DNA of 64,000 nt from an uncultured Bacilli bacterium (lineage in GTDB: Bacteria; Bacillota_I; Bacilli_A; RF39; UBA660). The notes under the pieces were generated by a model. That model was not told where the DNA came from and did no database searches. It saw only the letters and a list, made by a program, of their open reading frames with translations. The stretch spans positions 1 to 64,000 of the forward strand of contig CAJTYF010000004.1 in assembly GCA_910583945.1 (NCBI GenBank), in the 5' to 3' direction. Of this stretch, positions 1 through 8,526 are shown piece by piece. The position numbers were made by a program, and so were the translations under genes. Numbering within the stretch: the first letter of the stretch is position 1; each line of letters opens with the position of its first letter.

Positions 1-158
1 CTTTATTTACTTAACTTTATTTCTTTCCTTTTCTGATTTTTGCCGGAACTTAAACCATTCTTACTTAAAGATAAAATTATTCTATTGTATCAAGAATAAA
101 TAATGATATGATTTTTATATAATTTCTTTTTATTAAGTTCAGTATTTCAGCATGAAAA

Positions 159-180
159 AACTATTGAGGTTTCAATAGTT
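159..180 (-). terminator. Rho-independent terminator after the signal peptidase gene
   Basis: Perfect 9-bp inverted repeat (AACTATTGA / TCAATAGTT, loop of four) followed on the minus strand by six T residues. It lies just past the stop codon of the signal peptidase gene. The first 158 bases of the window contain no gene that I can support. Confidence 0.75.
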
Positions 181-185
181 CAATT

Positions 186-713
186 TTATATAAACTTAAA
201 TCGATTTAAAGGCCAAAAACGAAGGGCTATTTTTCCTATAATGTCTTTTTTGGGAATTAAACCAATTTCTCTGCTATCTAATGAATCGACGCGATTATCT
301 CCTAACACTAAATACATGTTTTCAGGAATTTTATCGTATCCTAAATCTTTTAAATAAAAGTCATCATACTTTAACTCATCACTAATGTAAGATTCTTCAA
401 ATTTTTCATTATTTATATAAAGTGTACTGTCTTTAATATAAACATTTTCTCCAGGTAATCCAATTACTCTTTTAATTAAATATTTGGTATTTGCATATTT
501 TAAAGAAATAATATCTCCTCTTTTAACGTCTGTAAAACGATAATTAAATTTACTTAAAATAAATAATTCTTCATCTTTAAGTGTAGGATGCATAGAATTT
601 CCTACTACTTTTGTGACTGAAAAAACATATTGTATGATAAATAAAATTACCACGACAAAAATAACAATTTTTAAAGCATCTTTTAAAAACTCTTTTATTT
701 CTAGCCAATCCAT
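186..713 (-). CDS. lepB: Signal peptidase I
   Basis: Type I signal peptidase, which cleaves secretory signal peptides at the outer face of the membrane. One membrane segment (about residues 14-33) is followed by the catalytic serine box GNSMHPTL (Ser40), the general-base lysine in LIKRVIGLPGE (Lys81), and the C-terminal GDNR...SLDSR box. At 175 aa it has the usual size of Gram-positive Sip proteins. The start is supported by a GGAG site (GGAGAATAAAAATG). It lies 21 bp downstream of a secreted ARVAKW-type protein on the same strand, so the pair may be a peptidase and its dedicated substrate, as in SipW/TasA systems (inference). A terminator follows the gene. Confidence 0.93.
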   Translation of the reverse strand: MDWLEIKEFLKDALKIVIFVVVILFIIQYVFSVTKVVGNSMHPTLKDEELFILSKFNYRFTDVKRGDIISLKYANTKYLIKRVIGLPGENVYIKDSTLYINNEKFEESYISDELKYDDFYLKDLGYDKIPENMYLVLGDNRVDSLDSREIGLIPKKDIIGKIALRFWPLNRFKFI

Positions 714-734
714 TTTTATTCTCCATTCAAACTA

Positions 735-1379
735 TTAATTTAAATTCACATTTGCTTCTTTAGTTGATTGTTCAGCTATCACTTTTATCTTTAATTTTAC
801 CATCGGTTGATCGTTATAATTTTTATCTTGATGATCTGTTATAGCACTTTCTCCTTTTGAAGTATCTAAATTATCCATGTCATCATTTTCATAAAAGTTC
901 CATTTCCAACTAATGGTATGCTGATTTACTTTTAACGGTTTGTTTGCTGGATAAACGTCATCTTCTCTCAATAAATTTTCTAAGATAAACTTTAATGTTT
1001 TGATGTCTAAATTATTATAGATTCCATCCAAACTGTATGTGATTCTTCCTACCGTATCTAAAGCTTCTAATACTTCAATTTTTAAGGTGTAATTGGTTTC
1101 TGGAACGCCTGTAATGGTAAAGGTATATTCTCCCTCGGTTCCAGGAGCCACTATAGCGTCTAAATTTCCAGATTCTACCATTTTTGCTCCCTGTTCATTA
1201 TAATAAGAATCACGAAACAAATCAATTTCTCTCGTAATACCAATGTCCCATTTTGCCACTCTTGCTTCATCGCTTATATCAATGGATGAAACGTATTTGG
1301 CCATGGTTCCACTGACACCATATATACTCATTAATGTTATAAACATTAAGCTAATTAAAAAGATAGATTTCCTTTTCAT
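735..1379 (-). CDS. Secreted protein with SipW/TasA-type N-terminus
   Basis: The 214-aa protein begins with a charged, hydrophobic signal segment (residues 1-25), followed by TMAKYVSS and ARVAKW at about residues 25-45. That arrangement is typical of Bacillota proteins processed by a SipW-like peptidase. The rest is predicted to be beta-rich and contains an APGTEGEYTFTITG stretch like those of TasA/CalY-type matrix proteins. It sits directly upstream of a signal peptidase gene on the same strand. A role as a fibre or matrix subunit is inference; the sequence shows only the export signal and the fold-like features. Confidence 0.6.
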   Translation of the reverse strand: MKRKSIFLISLMFITLMSIYGVSGTMAKYVSSIDISDEARVAKWDIGITREIDLFRDSYYNEQGAKMVESGNLDAIVAPGTEGEYTFTITGVPETNYTLKIEVLEALDTVGRITYSLDGIYNNLDIKTLKFILENLLREDDVYPANKPLKVNQHTISWKWNFYENDDMDNLDTSKGESAITDHQDKNYNDQPMVKLKIKVIAEQSTKEANVNLN

Positions 1380-1466
1380 ACCATCCCGCCTTAATTCATA
1401 TATGTCTATATGATACTACATATTTATTTATTATGCCAATCTTTTTTACTATTTTTACAATAAATT

Positions 1467-2708
1467 TTAATTGATTTCTAAAATTTCGGTGTAATCGTAT
1501 TTTTCTGGCACTTCTATTTGGGCGATATTCCCCTGTTCATCCTTAATTATTTTTACAAATAGTAACTTTGTTTCTATTAAGTGCGCTATTTTTTGGTAAG
1601 GTTTAATTACTTGCTCTTTATATTTTACGACGTCTTCCTTAATTAAATGAATGCAATTTTCTTTTTTCTCTTCACTGGTATACCCACAAAGAATGTAATA
1701 CTTAAATGTGGTTTTATCTAAACCACTCAAATCGCCCGTTTTAATTTTGTAACCTTCTTCTAATTCATTTAGTGTTTCCGCTAAAGCCACTTTGTTTTCA
1801 AAAAATAATCGCATATCGTGCAAGTGTTTTAATACCCCATTTTTTTCAATAGAAATGACGTTATCGTCGACTTTTATTTCGACAAATATTATTTTTTTAT
1901 TTTCTCCTACATAGGCATTATCAATTCGACCACTAAATTTCGTATCATTCCAAAGGGTTGTTTCTTGGAATGTTTTATCCTCATAAACGAAAACTTGATG
2001 TCCCTTTAATCCACGATAAGGGTAGATGACTACCTCAACTTCTAATGGCAAGGCATTTTGTTGAATCACCGCACTACAATCTTTTTTCATCATGTATTGT
2101 TGAAACATTTTTTCGTCTTTATTCCCTACAAATTCTAAATTGTATTTTTTTATTAATTCCTTCATTTGCATTATGATTTCATTTAATGTAACACTTTCTA
2201 ATTGTTCAAATTTTAATAAAAATTTAATATCAAAACTGGGTTTCTTTAAAGGTAACTTATCCACTGTAACTTTGAAAAGTTCTTGTTGTATATCTATTAC
2301 ACTTTCAATGGTATTGATGTCTTTAAATGCAATTTTAAAACTTTCTAATTCTTGTAAAGATTGGGATAATTCCTCTTTTTTTACAATATTTTCTAAGCTT
2401 TCTAGTTTCTTTTTAAAGTTGCTTAAATGGGCATTGGTAAATTCAATGGTTGCTGTTTCACAGATAATTTCAAAATAAGGATTATATTGGTTGAGTTTTT
2501 TAATCGCTTTGATATATTTTTGATAATTTTTTTCTTTATACTCTTTTCCACTTAATTTTAAGGTTTCAGGCAAGGTGACTTTGTTATTTTTTAAATCAAT
2601 GTCAAAAAGTCTTTGACCTAAATAATATACTTTTTGATTTTTTTCACGATACCTAATAATCAATTCTTCATCGTTTTTTATAACATGTATTAATTCTTTT
2701 AATTCCAT
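1467..2708 (-). CDS. Unknown protein with PD-(D/E)XK-like nuclease signature
   Basis: 413 aa, and I do not recognise the family. The N-terminal half is charged and helical. Around residues 260-285 the sequence GRIDNAYVG...IIFVEIKVDD has the spacing of a PD-(D/E)XK nuclease core (Asp on one strand, then E-x-K on the next). It is the last gene of the six-gene operon that contains a PolC-like protein, and begins 3 bp after the RNase J-like gene. No membrane segments are visible. Nuclease activity is inferred from the motif alone; a structural role with a degenerate nuclease fold is the alternative. Confidence 0.5.
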   Translation of the reverse strand: MELKELIHVIKNDEELIIRYREKNQKVYYLGQRLFDIDLKNNKVTLPETLKLSGKEYKEKNYQKYIKAIKKLNQYNPYFEIICETATIEFTNAHLSNFKKKLESLENIVKKEELSQSLQELESFKIAFKDINTIESVIDIQQELFKVTVDKLPLKKPSFDIKFLLKFEQLESVTLNEIIMQMKELIKKYNLEFVGNKDEKMFQQYMMKKDCSAVIQQNALPLEVEVVIYPYRGLKGHQVFVYEDKTFQETTLWNDTKFSGRIDNAYVGENKKIIFVEIKVDDNVISIEKNGVLKHLHDMRLFFENKVALAETLNELEEGYKIKTGDLSGLDKTTFKYYILCGYTSEEKKENCIHLIKEDVVKYKEQVIKPYQKIAHLIETKLLFVKIIKDEQGNIAQIEVPEKYDYTEILEIN

Positions 2709-2711
2709 TTC

Positions 2712-3929
2712 TTATACCTCTATTTCTTCTTCGTCTTTTATTAAATAAACATTCTCCAAGATTTGTTGTAGTTCTTGTGCATTTGTAGTGTGTATGGGAA
2801 TGACTTTTTTGGCTTTAAGTTTATTTAATAAGGCGATGGTTTCTTGATTGGCATGACCTGATGTATGTAAGTTTATTTTATCATAAATTCCATAATTTTT
2901 TATTTTTCCTAGGAACTCTTTCATTTCTTCTTTTTCTTGGTACCCTTCCCACATGGAGTATAGAAGAACCGCATTCGTAATTTTCTTTTTGGCGTAGAGT
3001 TTTTCTATGTCTTCTAACATGGAAGTTTTTACAAGTAGTGTATATTTTTTGTTTTCATAGGCTTCCTTTTTGCTGTATTTTTTAAAGGGTTCGATGTACA
3101 GTTTTTTAAATTCGTTCTTTTTCTTTTGGTATTTTTTCGGAATCCAAACGTAAACATTAGAAAAATTTTGAGGATTAGGAATTTTGTTGTTTTGTAAATG
3201 AGTAGCGATATTCGCGGTGAATAAGTCTTCGATAAAGTTTTTGTTCGTTTTTCGACTTGCTTTATAAATGGTTGTGATACGGTCGATATTGGTAGAAGCC
3301 TGTAAAATAAACACTTGGTCATATTTTTTAAATATTTCAGTCGCTTCTAGGGTTAGTTCTTCTTCGGTTTTACTTTTTTCATTCTTTCTTCCTAAGGTTG
3401 TTCCTTCTGTTATGATTAGGTCAACTTTTCCTATTTCTTCTAGTGTTTTTAGAAAAAGAGGGCCTTTTCTTCCATGATTTCGGAAGTCTCCCGTATGCAA
3501 GATTCGTTTGTTTTCAGTTTCGATTAAAAACATAGCTGCGTTATAGGAAGAGTGATCGACTAAAAATGGAGTGATCGTGATGTCTTTGATGGTAATAGGT
3601 TCATGGAAGTTAAAGTGTAAAGTTTGTTTCTGGGTGTGTTTTTTATAGGTGAATGCATTTAAAAGATGATAGATTTTTTCAGAGATTTCTTCCACATAAA
3701 TGGGAATGGTATCTAAAATGTTGTGAATGAGCCCTATGTGGTCACCATGGCTGTGGGTGATGAAAACGGCGTCATAAGCGGGAGTTCCTTTGGTTAATCC
3801 TTCTATTTCAAAGTCTTTTTCTTCATCAAGGTCACTTCCAAAGTCGATGATGATATTAGCGTGTTCGGTTTTAATTTCAGTGATACATCCCCCTATTTGA
3901 TTGGTTCCTTTCCAAATTTTTACTTTCAT
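2712..3929 (-). CDS. RNase J-like metallo-beta-lactamase fold hydrolase
   Basis: 405 aa with the zinc-binding set of the metallo-beta-lactamase superfamily: HSHGDH (59-64), a second metal histidine in VDHSSY (near 126), HTGDFR (145-150), and C-terminal HTSGHA and IPIHTT motifs. The last two are typical of the beta-CASP branch (RNase J, CPSF-like), which acts on nucleic acids. It is shorter than canonical RNase J (about 550 aa) and seems to lack the C-terminal extension, so it is a paralogue rather than the housekeeping enzyme. It overlaps the PolC-like gene by 4 bp, which implies translational coupling. A nucleic-acid substrate is likely from the family; the physiological role is unknown. Confidence 0.8.
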   Translation of the reverse strand: MKVKIWKGTNQIGGCITEIKTEHANIIIDFGSDLDEEKDFEIEGLTKGTPAYDAVFITHSHGDHIGLIHNILDTIPIYVEEISEKIYHLLNAFTYKKHTQKQTLHFNFHEPITIKDITITPFLVDHSSYNAAMFLIETENKRILHTGDFRNHGRKGPLFLKTLEEIGKVDLIITEGTTLGRKNEKSKTEEELTLEATEIFKKYDQVFILQASTNIDRITTIYKASRKTNKNFIEDLFTANIATHLQNNKIPNPQNFSNVYVWIPKKYQKKKNEFKKLYIEPFKKYSKKEAYENKKYTLLVKTSMLEDIEKLYAKKKITNAVLLYSMWEGYQEKEEMKEFLGKIKNYGIYDKINLHTSGHANQETIALLNKLKAKKVIPIHTTNAQELQQILENVYLIKDEEEIEV

Positions 3930-5998
3930 AAAATACCTCTTAATTTACTTTCTAATAATGTTTTTAATTTTAGTTGTTCGGTGAATTTGGTTTCAGTTCT
4001 TAAGGCTTCTTCTATTTCTTTTTTGGTTATATGAGGATTTATTTCGTTTTGTTTGAAGTAAGTAGAATAAAAAATTTTAGGGTAATCTATTTTTAGTTTT
4101 GCAAGTCTTAAGAACATGACGCTATAAGATAAGAGGTGCCCTCTTGGGAAAAGGTATTTTATTTTGCTGACGGATTCGATTAACCACTCAGGCATCTTTT
4201 TTTCTTGCATTAACCTTTTGTATTCTTCCCAACTCTCCTTTTTTAATCTTCCAAAACTGATGTCTTCCATTATTTTTAAGGCTTCTTTTCTTTCAAATTG
4301 ATAGTTTAATAAGGTTTCTAATAAGTCTTCTCTTGAAGAAATGGTGTCTTTTAACTTGCAAATTTTCTTTTCGAGCAAGTTTTGAGCGTTTTCATACCAC
4401 GTGTCTGTGCCATGAAAAAGACCATAGAGCTTTATTAAATCTTCTTGAGAGTAAAGTTTTAATGAGGGATCCTTTTTTTCTATAAAGTCTAATAAGCATT
4501 CATGAAAGCCTAGTATTCCAAATGGATAAGTAATTTCTTCTTTAGTTATTTTTAATACTTTGGGACTATTAAATAAAGAAATGGTACGATTGTCGATGAC
4601 TAATTCGTGAATGTCTTCTTGAATTTGGTTTTGAATTTCTTCTAATAAGGTTAGTAACGAGTGTTCTAGGATGCCAAAACTGGTGATTTTTAAGTTTTCT
4701 GTTGGAATTTGAATGATTTTTTTATTTCCTATTGTTTTAAAGGGAAGAAAAGATGGGTCATTTTCTTTTGGGAAGATGTAGTTTCGGCCCACATGGATTC
4801 CTTCGGTCATTTTTACTCCAACGATTTTTAAGGCTAAGGCTTCTTTTTCTTCATTTTTTAATGTGAGGTTAAATTTTAGGCAATAGTCTTCAATTTTTTT
4901 TAAGGCTTCTTTTGGAGAATAGACTTTTTCCGTTTTTAGATAGTAGACGTTATATTTTTCTTCTAAAGGTTTTAGGATTTCTTCTCTTTCATAAGCAAAG
5001 TTTATATTGATATCTGGCTTTTTATCAAAGTGACTTCCATAAAATATTTCGGGAGCTAAGTTTTCTAGAATGGGATTAAATTCGGTAATGTTTAATAAGT
5101 AAGCAATAAATGAAGAAGCGACTGCCCCTCTTGAAGAGGTTAACTCACTTTTTTTGCCTTGCATAATTTCTGCCCATATAAGATAAATGCTTGCGGTATG
5201 CTGGTTGAAAATACTTGTTAGTTCGAGATTTATTCTTTCTTGGACTTCCAAAGGAATATTTTTGCCATATTTTTCTTCTACTTTTTCTTGAATTAAGGTT
5301 TTTAATTTTTCCTCTGATTCCTCTATCTCTGGTTCTTTAGGTTCTTCAAGAGTTATTTTTTCTATCTGATTTATTAATGTCTTTTGGTTTTCAATAAAAA
5401 TTTCATGTTTGATTGGTTCATCAAGATAAGAAAATTCTTCCCAAAGTTCTTCTTTTGTTTTTAAGTGAAAGTCTTTTAAATGTTCCATTTTTTGGTTCAT
5501 TAGAATGGCCCAGGCTAATTTGTCTTCTTTTTTTAGGTAACGGACTTCATTTAGGATCAAGGCTTTTTTGTTTTGTTTTTTCGCGAAGTCAAGGATTTTT
5601 AAAACTTCTTCTTTCTTCGTAGTGCTAGGAATTCCTCTATAATCATAATAGAAATCCAGTGCGTTTGGTTCTTCTTGGATTAAAATAGTGACGACGTTTG
5701 GGCATTCTTTTAAATCTTCAAGAGTAATCTTCTTTAATGAAAGTAGTTTAAATAATTCTTTTATCCCTTGGTTGTTTTTGGCAATGACAATGAAGGATAG
5801 TAATTCTTTGGTGGTTATTTCCATGCCATACATTAAATTTTTGTTTTGTTCTTTGGTTAATAAATTTACTTGATAAAAATCGGAGGTATCTTCTTTATTG
5901 GCTAAAATAAAGGTTTTTTCTGTTTCCATTAACTCTTTTATCTCTATTAAACTCTCTTTATTTGTTTTGGTGTGGACCCAATGAAGGATTTCATTCAT
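3926..5998 (-). CDS. PolC-like DNA polymerase III alpha paralogue, probably inactive
   Basis: 690 aa, half the size of PolC, with clear PolC landmarks in order: a PHP-like N-terminus ending in EVRYLKKED (151-159), SSRGAVASS (288-296), KPDININF (327-334), TEGIHVG (398-404), SFGILEHS (440-447), GLFHGTDTWYENAQ (527-540) and YLFPRGHLLSYSVM (615-628). No exonuclease insertion is seen. In active PolC the palm has PDIDLNF and LDILGHD; here the second aspartate is Asn331 and the third is Gly442. Polymerase activity is therefore unlikely. It may keep DNA or protein binding (inference). It overlaps the macrodomain gene by 8 bp and the MBL gene by 4 bp. The reading frame is intact, so it looks maintained rather than decayed. 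Confidence 0.85.
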   Translation of the reverse strand: MNEILHWVHTKTNKESLIEIKELMETEKTFILANKEDTSDFYQVNLLTKEQNKNLMYGMEITTKELLSFIVIAKNNQGIKELFKLLSLKKITLEDLKECPNVVTILIQEEPNALDFYYDYRGIPSTTKKEEVLKILDFAKKQNKKALILNEVRYLKKEDKLAWAILMNQKMEHLKDFHLKTKEELWEEFSYLDEPIKHEIFIENQKTLINQIEKITLEEPKEPEIEESEEKLKTLIQEKVEEKYGKNIPLEVQERINLELTSIFNQHTASIYLIWAEIMQGKKSELTSSRGAVASSFIAYLLNITEFNPILENLAPEIFYGSHFDKKPDININFAYEREEILKPLEEKYNVYYLKTEKVYSPKEALKKIEDYCLKFNLTLKNEEKEALALKIVGVKMTEGIHVGRNYIFPKENDPSFLPFKTIGNKKIIQIPTENLKITSFGILEHSLLTLLEEIQNQIQEDIHELVIDNRTISLFNSPKVLKITKEEITYPFGILGFHECLLDFIEKKDPSLKLYSQEDLIKLYGLFHGTDTWYENAQNLLEKKICKLKDTISSREDLLETLLNYQFERKEALKIMEDISFGRLKKESWEEYKRLMQEKKMPEWLIESVSKIKYLFPRGHLLSYSVMFLRLAKLKIDYPKIFYSTYFKQNEINPHITKKEIEEALRTETKFTEQLKLKTLLESKLRGIL

Positions 5999-6512
5999 AA
6001 TATTTTTTTACCTCGCTTTCGTATAAAACTAAATCAATGTTGATGTCGTGATTTTTTACAAAATCGCTAATCATATTTTTTAACATGGGTCCTACTTCTT
6101 CATGCGTAAAGCCATATTCTCCTGTTCCAATACTTGGGAGTAAGATGTTTTTGTAGGATTTTACACCCAATTCATCCAATAGGTTTTGATAAGTTATTTT
6201 TAGAATTTCTAAAGGATTTTTATAGTCCCAAACACGAGGACCTTGAACAAAAAGAATGTCCATATTTAAGTTAAATCCAGGAGTGATGCGTATTTCTCCG
6301 ACTTTCATTTCATTGGCATTACTGTCATACGTGATATGATATTTTTCACTTGTGTAGGCTTCTAGTACTTGGACGCCTGCTTTTTTAAATATGGCACCAC
6401 TTACCCCCATCCCCATACGCATAGCGGGGTTGGTTGGGTTTACAATACAATCATGATTTTTTAAGATTTCATCACTGGTGATGTCACCGATTAAGATGTT
6501 CATTTTGCCCAT
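5991..6512 (-). CDS. Macrodomain protein
   Basis: Single macrodomain of 173 aa: GDITSDEI, IVNPTNPAMRMGMGVSGAI (about 24-42), a central FVQGPRVWDY strand and the LLPSIGTGEYG loop match the ADP-ribose binding fold. Such domains bind or hydrolyse ADP-ribose and related nucleotide derivatives, or ADP-ribose on proteins or nucleic acids. The upstream gene ends in TAA directly followed by this ATG, with the GAGGAG ribosome site inside the upstream coding region. Position in an operon of replication-protein relatives suggests it acts on nucleic-acid-linked ADP-ribose or a nucleotide signal; that is inference. Confidence 0.88.
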   Translation of the reverse strand: MGKMNILIGDITSDEILKNHDCIVNPTNPAMRMGMGVSGAIFKKAGVQVLEAYTSEKYHITYDSNANEMKVGEIRITPGFNLNMDILFVQGPRVWDYKNPLEILKITYQNLLDELGVKSYKNILLPSIGTGEYGFTHEEVGPMLKNMISDFVKNHDINIDLVLYESEVKKYYE

Positions 6513-7115
6513 TTAGTCTATCTCCTCAATCGAAAAATTTTCTTTGTTATAGGTTATTTTTATTTCGTTTTCTATTTTTCCTATTTGATAATTTTTAGGA
6601 ATTTGATAATTCTCTATATCTTTTTCATTCATAAATAAAATAACTTCACTTTGATTTTCTTTCGCATAGTTTTCGATTTGATTAAAAATGGTTTCTATGT
6701 CTTCTGGGGTGCTACTAATAAAATCATCAAAGTCATCGATTAGGATACAATCGTATTTTGAGTTATGTTCAAATATAAATTCTAAATAAGTTTCGTCCGA
6801 AAATTTGTTTTTGCTCATGATTAAGTCGGATGAACGAATTTTTTCGATGGCATTTACAAATTTGGTGGGATTGATTTTTTCTTTAGTAGTGTGGCTAACG
6901 CCTAACGTTGGGTCTAAATAGGTTTCGATGAGTTTATAGGATTCTCCTGATAATAAGGCAATGAGTTTACTTAAGTAAAAGTTTTTGGGAACATAAAATA
7001 TTGGAAGAAAGACGGATTTGTTTTGATTTAGGGCATATTCGTTTAGAAGGTTGATAAAAAAAAGTATTCTTTCTTTGTTATTCATACTCGTGATAATTGA
7101 AATTTTTGGGTTCAT
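6513..7115 (-). CDS. DnaB/RecA-fold protein lacking Walker A
   Basis: 200 aa resembling the RecA-like core of DnaB-type helicases. It has an early beta strand (ISIITS), a segment corresponding to DnaB sensor helices, a Walker B-like strand DCILIDDFDDF, and a following helix and strand NYAKENQSEVILF where DnaB has its LAKEL...VIALSQ region. The P-loop glycine-lysine is missing: the equivalent region reads TSMNNKERI. ATP hydrolysis is therefore doubtful. It overlaps the upstream DnaB-like gene by 4 bp and abuts the macrodomain gene. Family assignment is by pattern only, at moderate certainty. Confidence 0.5.
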   Translation of the reverse strand: MNPKISIITSMNNKERILFFINLLNEYALNQNKSVFLPIFYVPKNFYLSKLIALLSGESYKLIETYLDPTLGVSHTTKEKINPTKFVNAIEKIRSSDLIMSKNKFSDETYLEFIFEHNSKYDCILIDDFDDFISSTPEDIETIFNQIENYAKENQSEVILFMNEKDIENYQIPKNYQIGKIENEIKITYNKENFSIEEID

Positions 7116-8422
7116 GAGTTGCTCCTTTCAAAGGCAAAGATTCTTTCAGGATTTTGGTTGGATTCTTCAAAGATTAAGTCTACTTTTTCATCGTCTCTTT
7201 TTAAAGTGGTGATGATGTTTTGGGTAAATTTACTAAAGTTATGATAAAAGGGTAAATCTTCTTTAGGGTGACGTATTTGATAGGCATTCAAGATGATGAT
7301 TTTGGTGTTTTCATATTTGGCATATTGGTAAAGTTGTTCTACTATTTCTTCTCCCTCTTTCGAACAACGTTTTTGGAAAGTGATAAAGTCATTTATGATT
7401 AAGTAATCATAATGTTTTTCTAAGTTTAAAATCTCAGTTTCTAAGTCTATTTTCTTAAAAAGTTCAGTGTCTTCAAAGTTTTCATAAGTACAATTTAGCG
7501 AATTATTTTTTAGTTTTCCATCAAAGTCACAAATTCTTATTTGGGTGTTTTCTTTTAAAACTTGTTCTTTTAGGATGTTTAGAAGCGTTAGGGCCTCTTG
7601 GTTTTCTTCACTATATAATACACTGATTTTATTATTGGTGAAGCGGGTTTCAAATGTTTTTTCGATTCCATTTTCTTCAAATGTTAAAATTTCATTTGTC
7701 TTTGAATTGAGGCTTACTTTTTCGCCCGTGTCAAAATGATAAATCCCCTCTTTTGCATTATAGTCGATTACTTTTACGTTATGGTGCTTATAAAAGTTTA
7801 GGCTCCCATAGCCAGAAAGTCCTCCTTCTAAAAATAAAAATTGGGTATTGGTTTTACGGGCGTAGTTCTGAATGGTTTCTAAAACTTTTACTCTTGCTTC
7901 TTCATAGGGGATTTGGAGCTCTTGTTCTAATTTTTTTTGTTCATATCTTAAACAACTATTGATGTCTTTTAGTATAACTAAATCATATTTTGTATTTTTA
8001 TAATGTTCATCAAAAATAAAGTAAAGGTTGCCATAGTCAGCATAGACGGATTCGTTTATTTGAAAGTGACTGTTTTTGATGGTTTCTAAAGAGGCGAAAA
8101 AGGCTTCTTTGTTTGGTAAATCGTTTACAACTTGCCTTTCTTCTAGTCGTTGTTGATAACTAAATGGGGCTAGATAAGCGAGTGTTTTTTCCAGGTCAAT
8201 GTTGGAAATTCGCGAAACGAGGTTGGCATGAAACCAACTCGTGTCTTCAGGAACGTCATTCACTGAGGTAATAAGTAAAACTTTTTTGTTTTCTTTTATG
8301 GCTGTTTCATAAATGATGCTGGTTAGTAGTGGTGTTAAATCTAAGGTAGACCCCCAATCTCTAGATATCCACAAATTAATTTCTTGGGTTAATAATTTGT
8401 TTGTTATTTTTATTTGATTCAT
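7112..8422 (-). CDS. Tandem RecA-fold (DnaB-like) protein lacking Walker A
   Basis: About 436 aa with what looks like two RecA-like cores. In the first, WISRDWGSTLDLTPLLTSII sits where DnaB has its P-loop, but no GK(S/T) is present; YDLVILKDIN stands at the Walker B position and a NYARKTNTQFLFLEG strand follows. The second half repeats the plan (ISVLYSEENQ..., YDYLIINDFI, YAKYENTKIIILN). I take the ATG at 8422 because AAAGGA lies at good spacing; a GTG two codons earlier is possible. It is the first gene of the operon, behind a TATAAT box in the gap before it. Function unknown; a non-hydrolysing scaffold is my inference. Confidence 0.5.
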   Translation of the reverse strand: MNQIKITNKLLTQEINLWISRDWGSTLDLTPLLTSIIYETAIKENKKVLLITSVNDVPEDTSWFHANLVSRISNIDLEKTLAYLAPFSYQQRLEERQVVNDLPNKEAFFASLETIKNSHFQINESVYADYGNLYFIFDEHYKNTKYDLVILKDINSCLRYEQKKLEQELQIPYEEARVKVLETIQNYARKTNTQFLFLEGGLSGYGSLNFYKHHNVKVIDYNAKEGIYHFDTGEKVSLNSKTNEILTFEENGIEKTFETRFTNNKISVLYSEENQEALTLLNILKEQVLKENTQIRICDFDGKLKNNSLNCTYENFEDTELFKKIDLETEILNLEKHYDYLIINDFITFQKRCSKEGEEIVEQLYQYAKYENTKIIILNAYQIRHPKEDLPFYHNFSKFTQNIITTLKRDDEKVDLIFEESNQNPERIFAFERSNS

Positions 8423-8463
8423 ATACACTCTTTCCTTTTCTACTTACATTATAGCACAATAAA

Positions 8464-8486
8464 AATGCCGTTTAGTAAACGACATC
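8464..8486 (-). terminator. Bidirectional terminator between two operons
   Basis: Inverted repeat ATGCCGTTT / AAACGACAT with a 3-base loop, A-rich on one side and T-rich on the other, so it can act on either strand. It ends the HTH-protein gene at 8527 and precedes the promoter region (TATAAT on the minus strand near 8448) of the six-gene operon. Confidence 0.65.
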
Positions 8487-8526
8487 TTTTTTTATATTTA
8501 TTTCTTTTAATCACAGGTATCTTACG

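Noticed and set aside
2140..2478. 112-codon plus-strand frame opposite the PD-(D/E)XK-like gene
   Set aside because: Antisense shadow of a gene with an intact frame, low-complexity hydrophobic content, no ribosome site.
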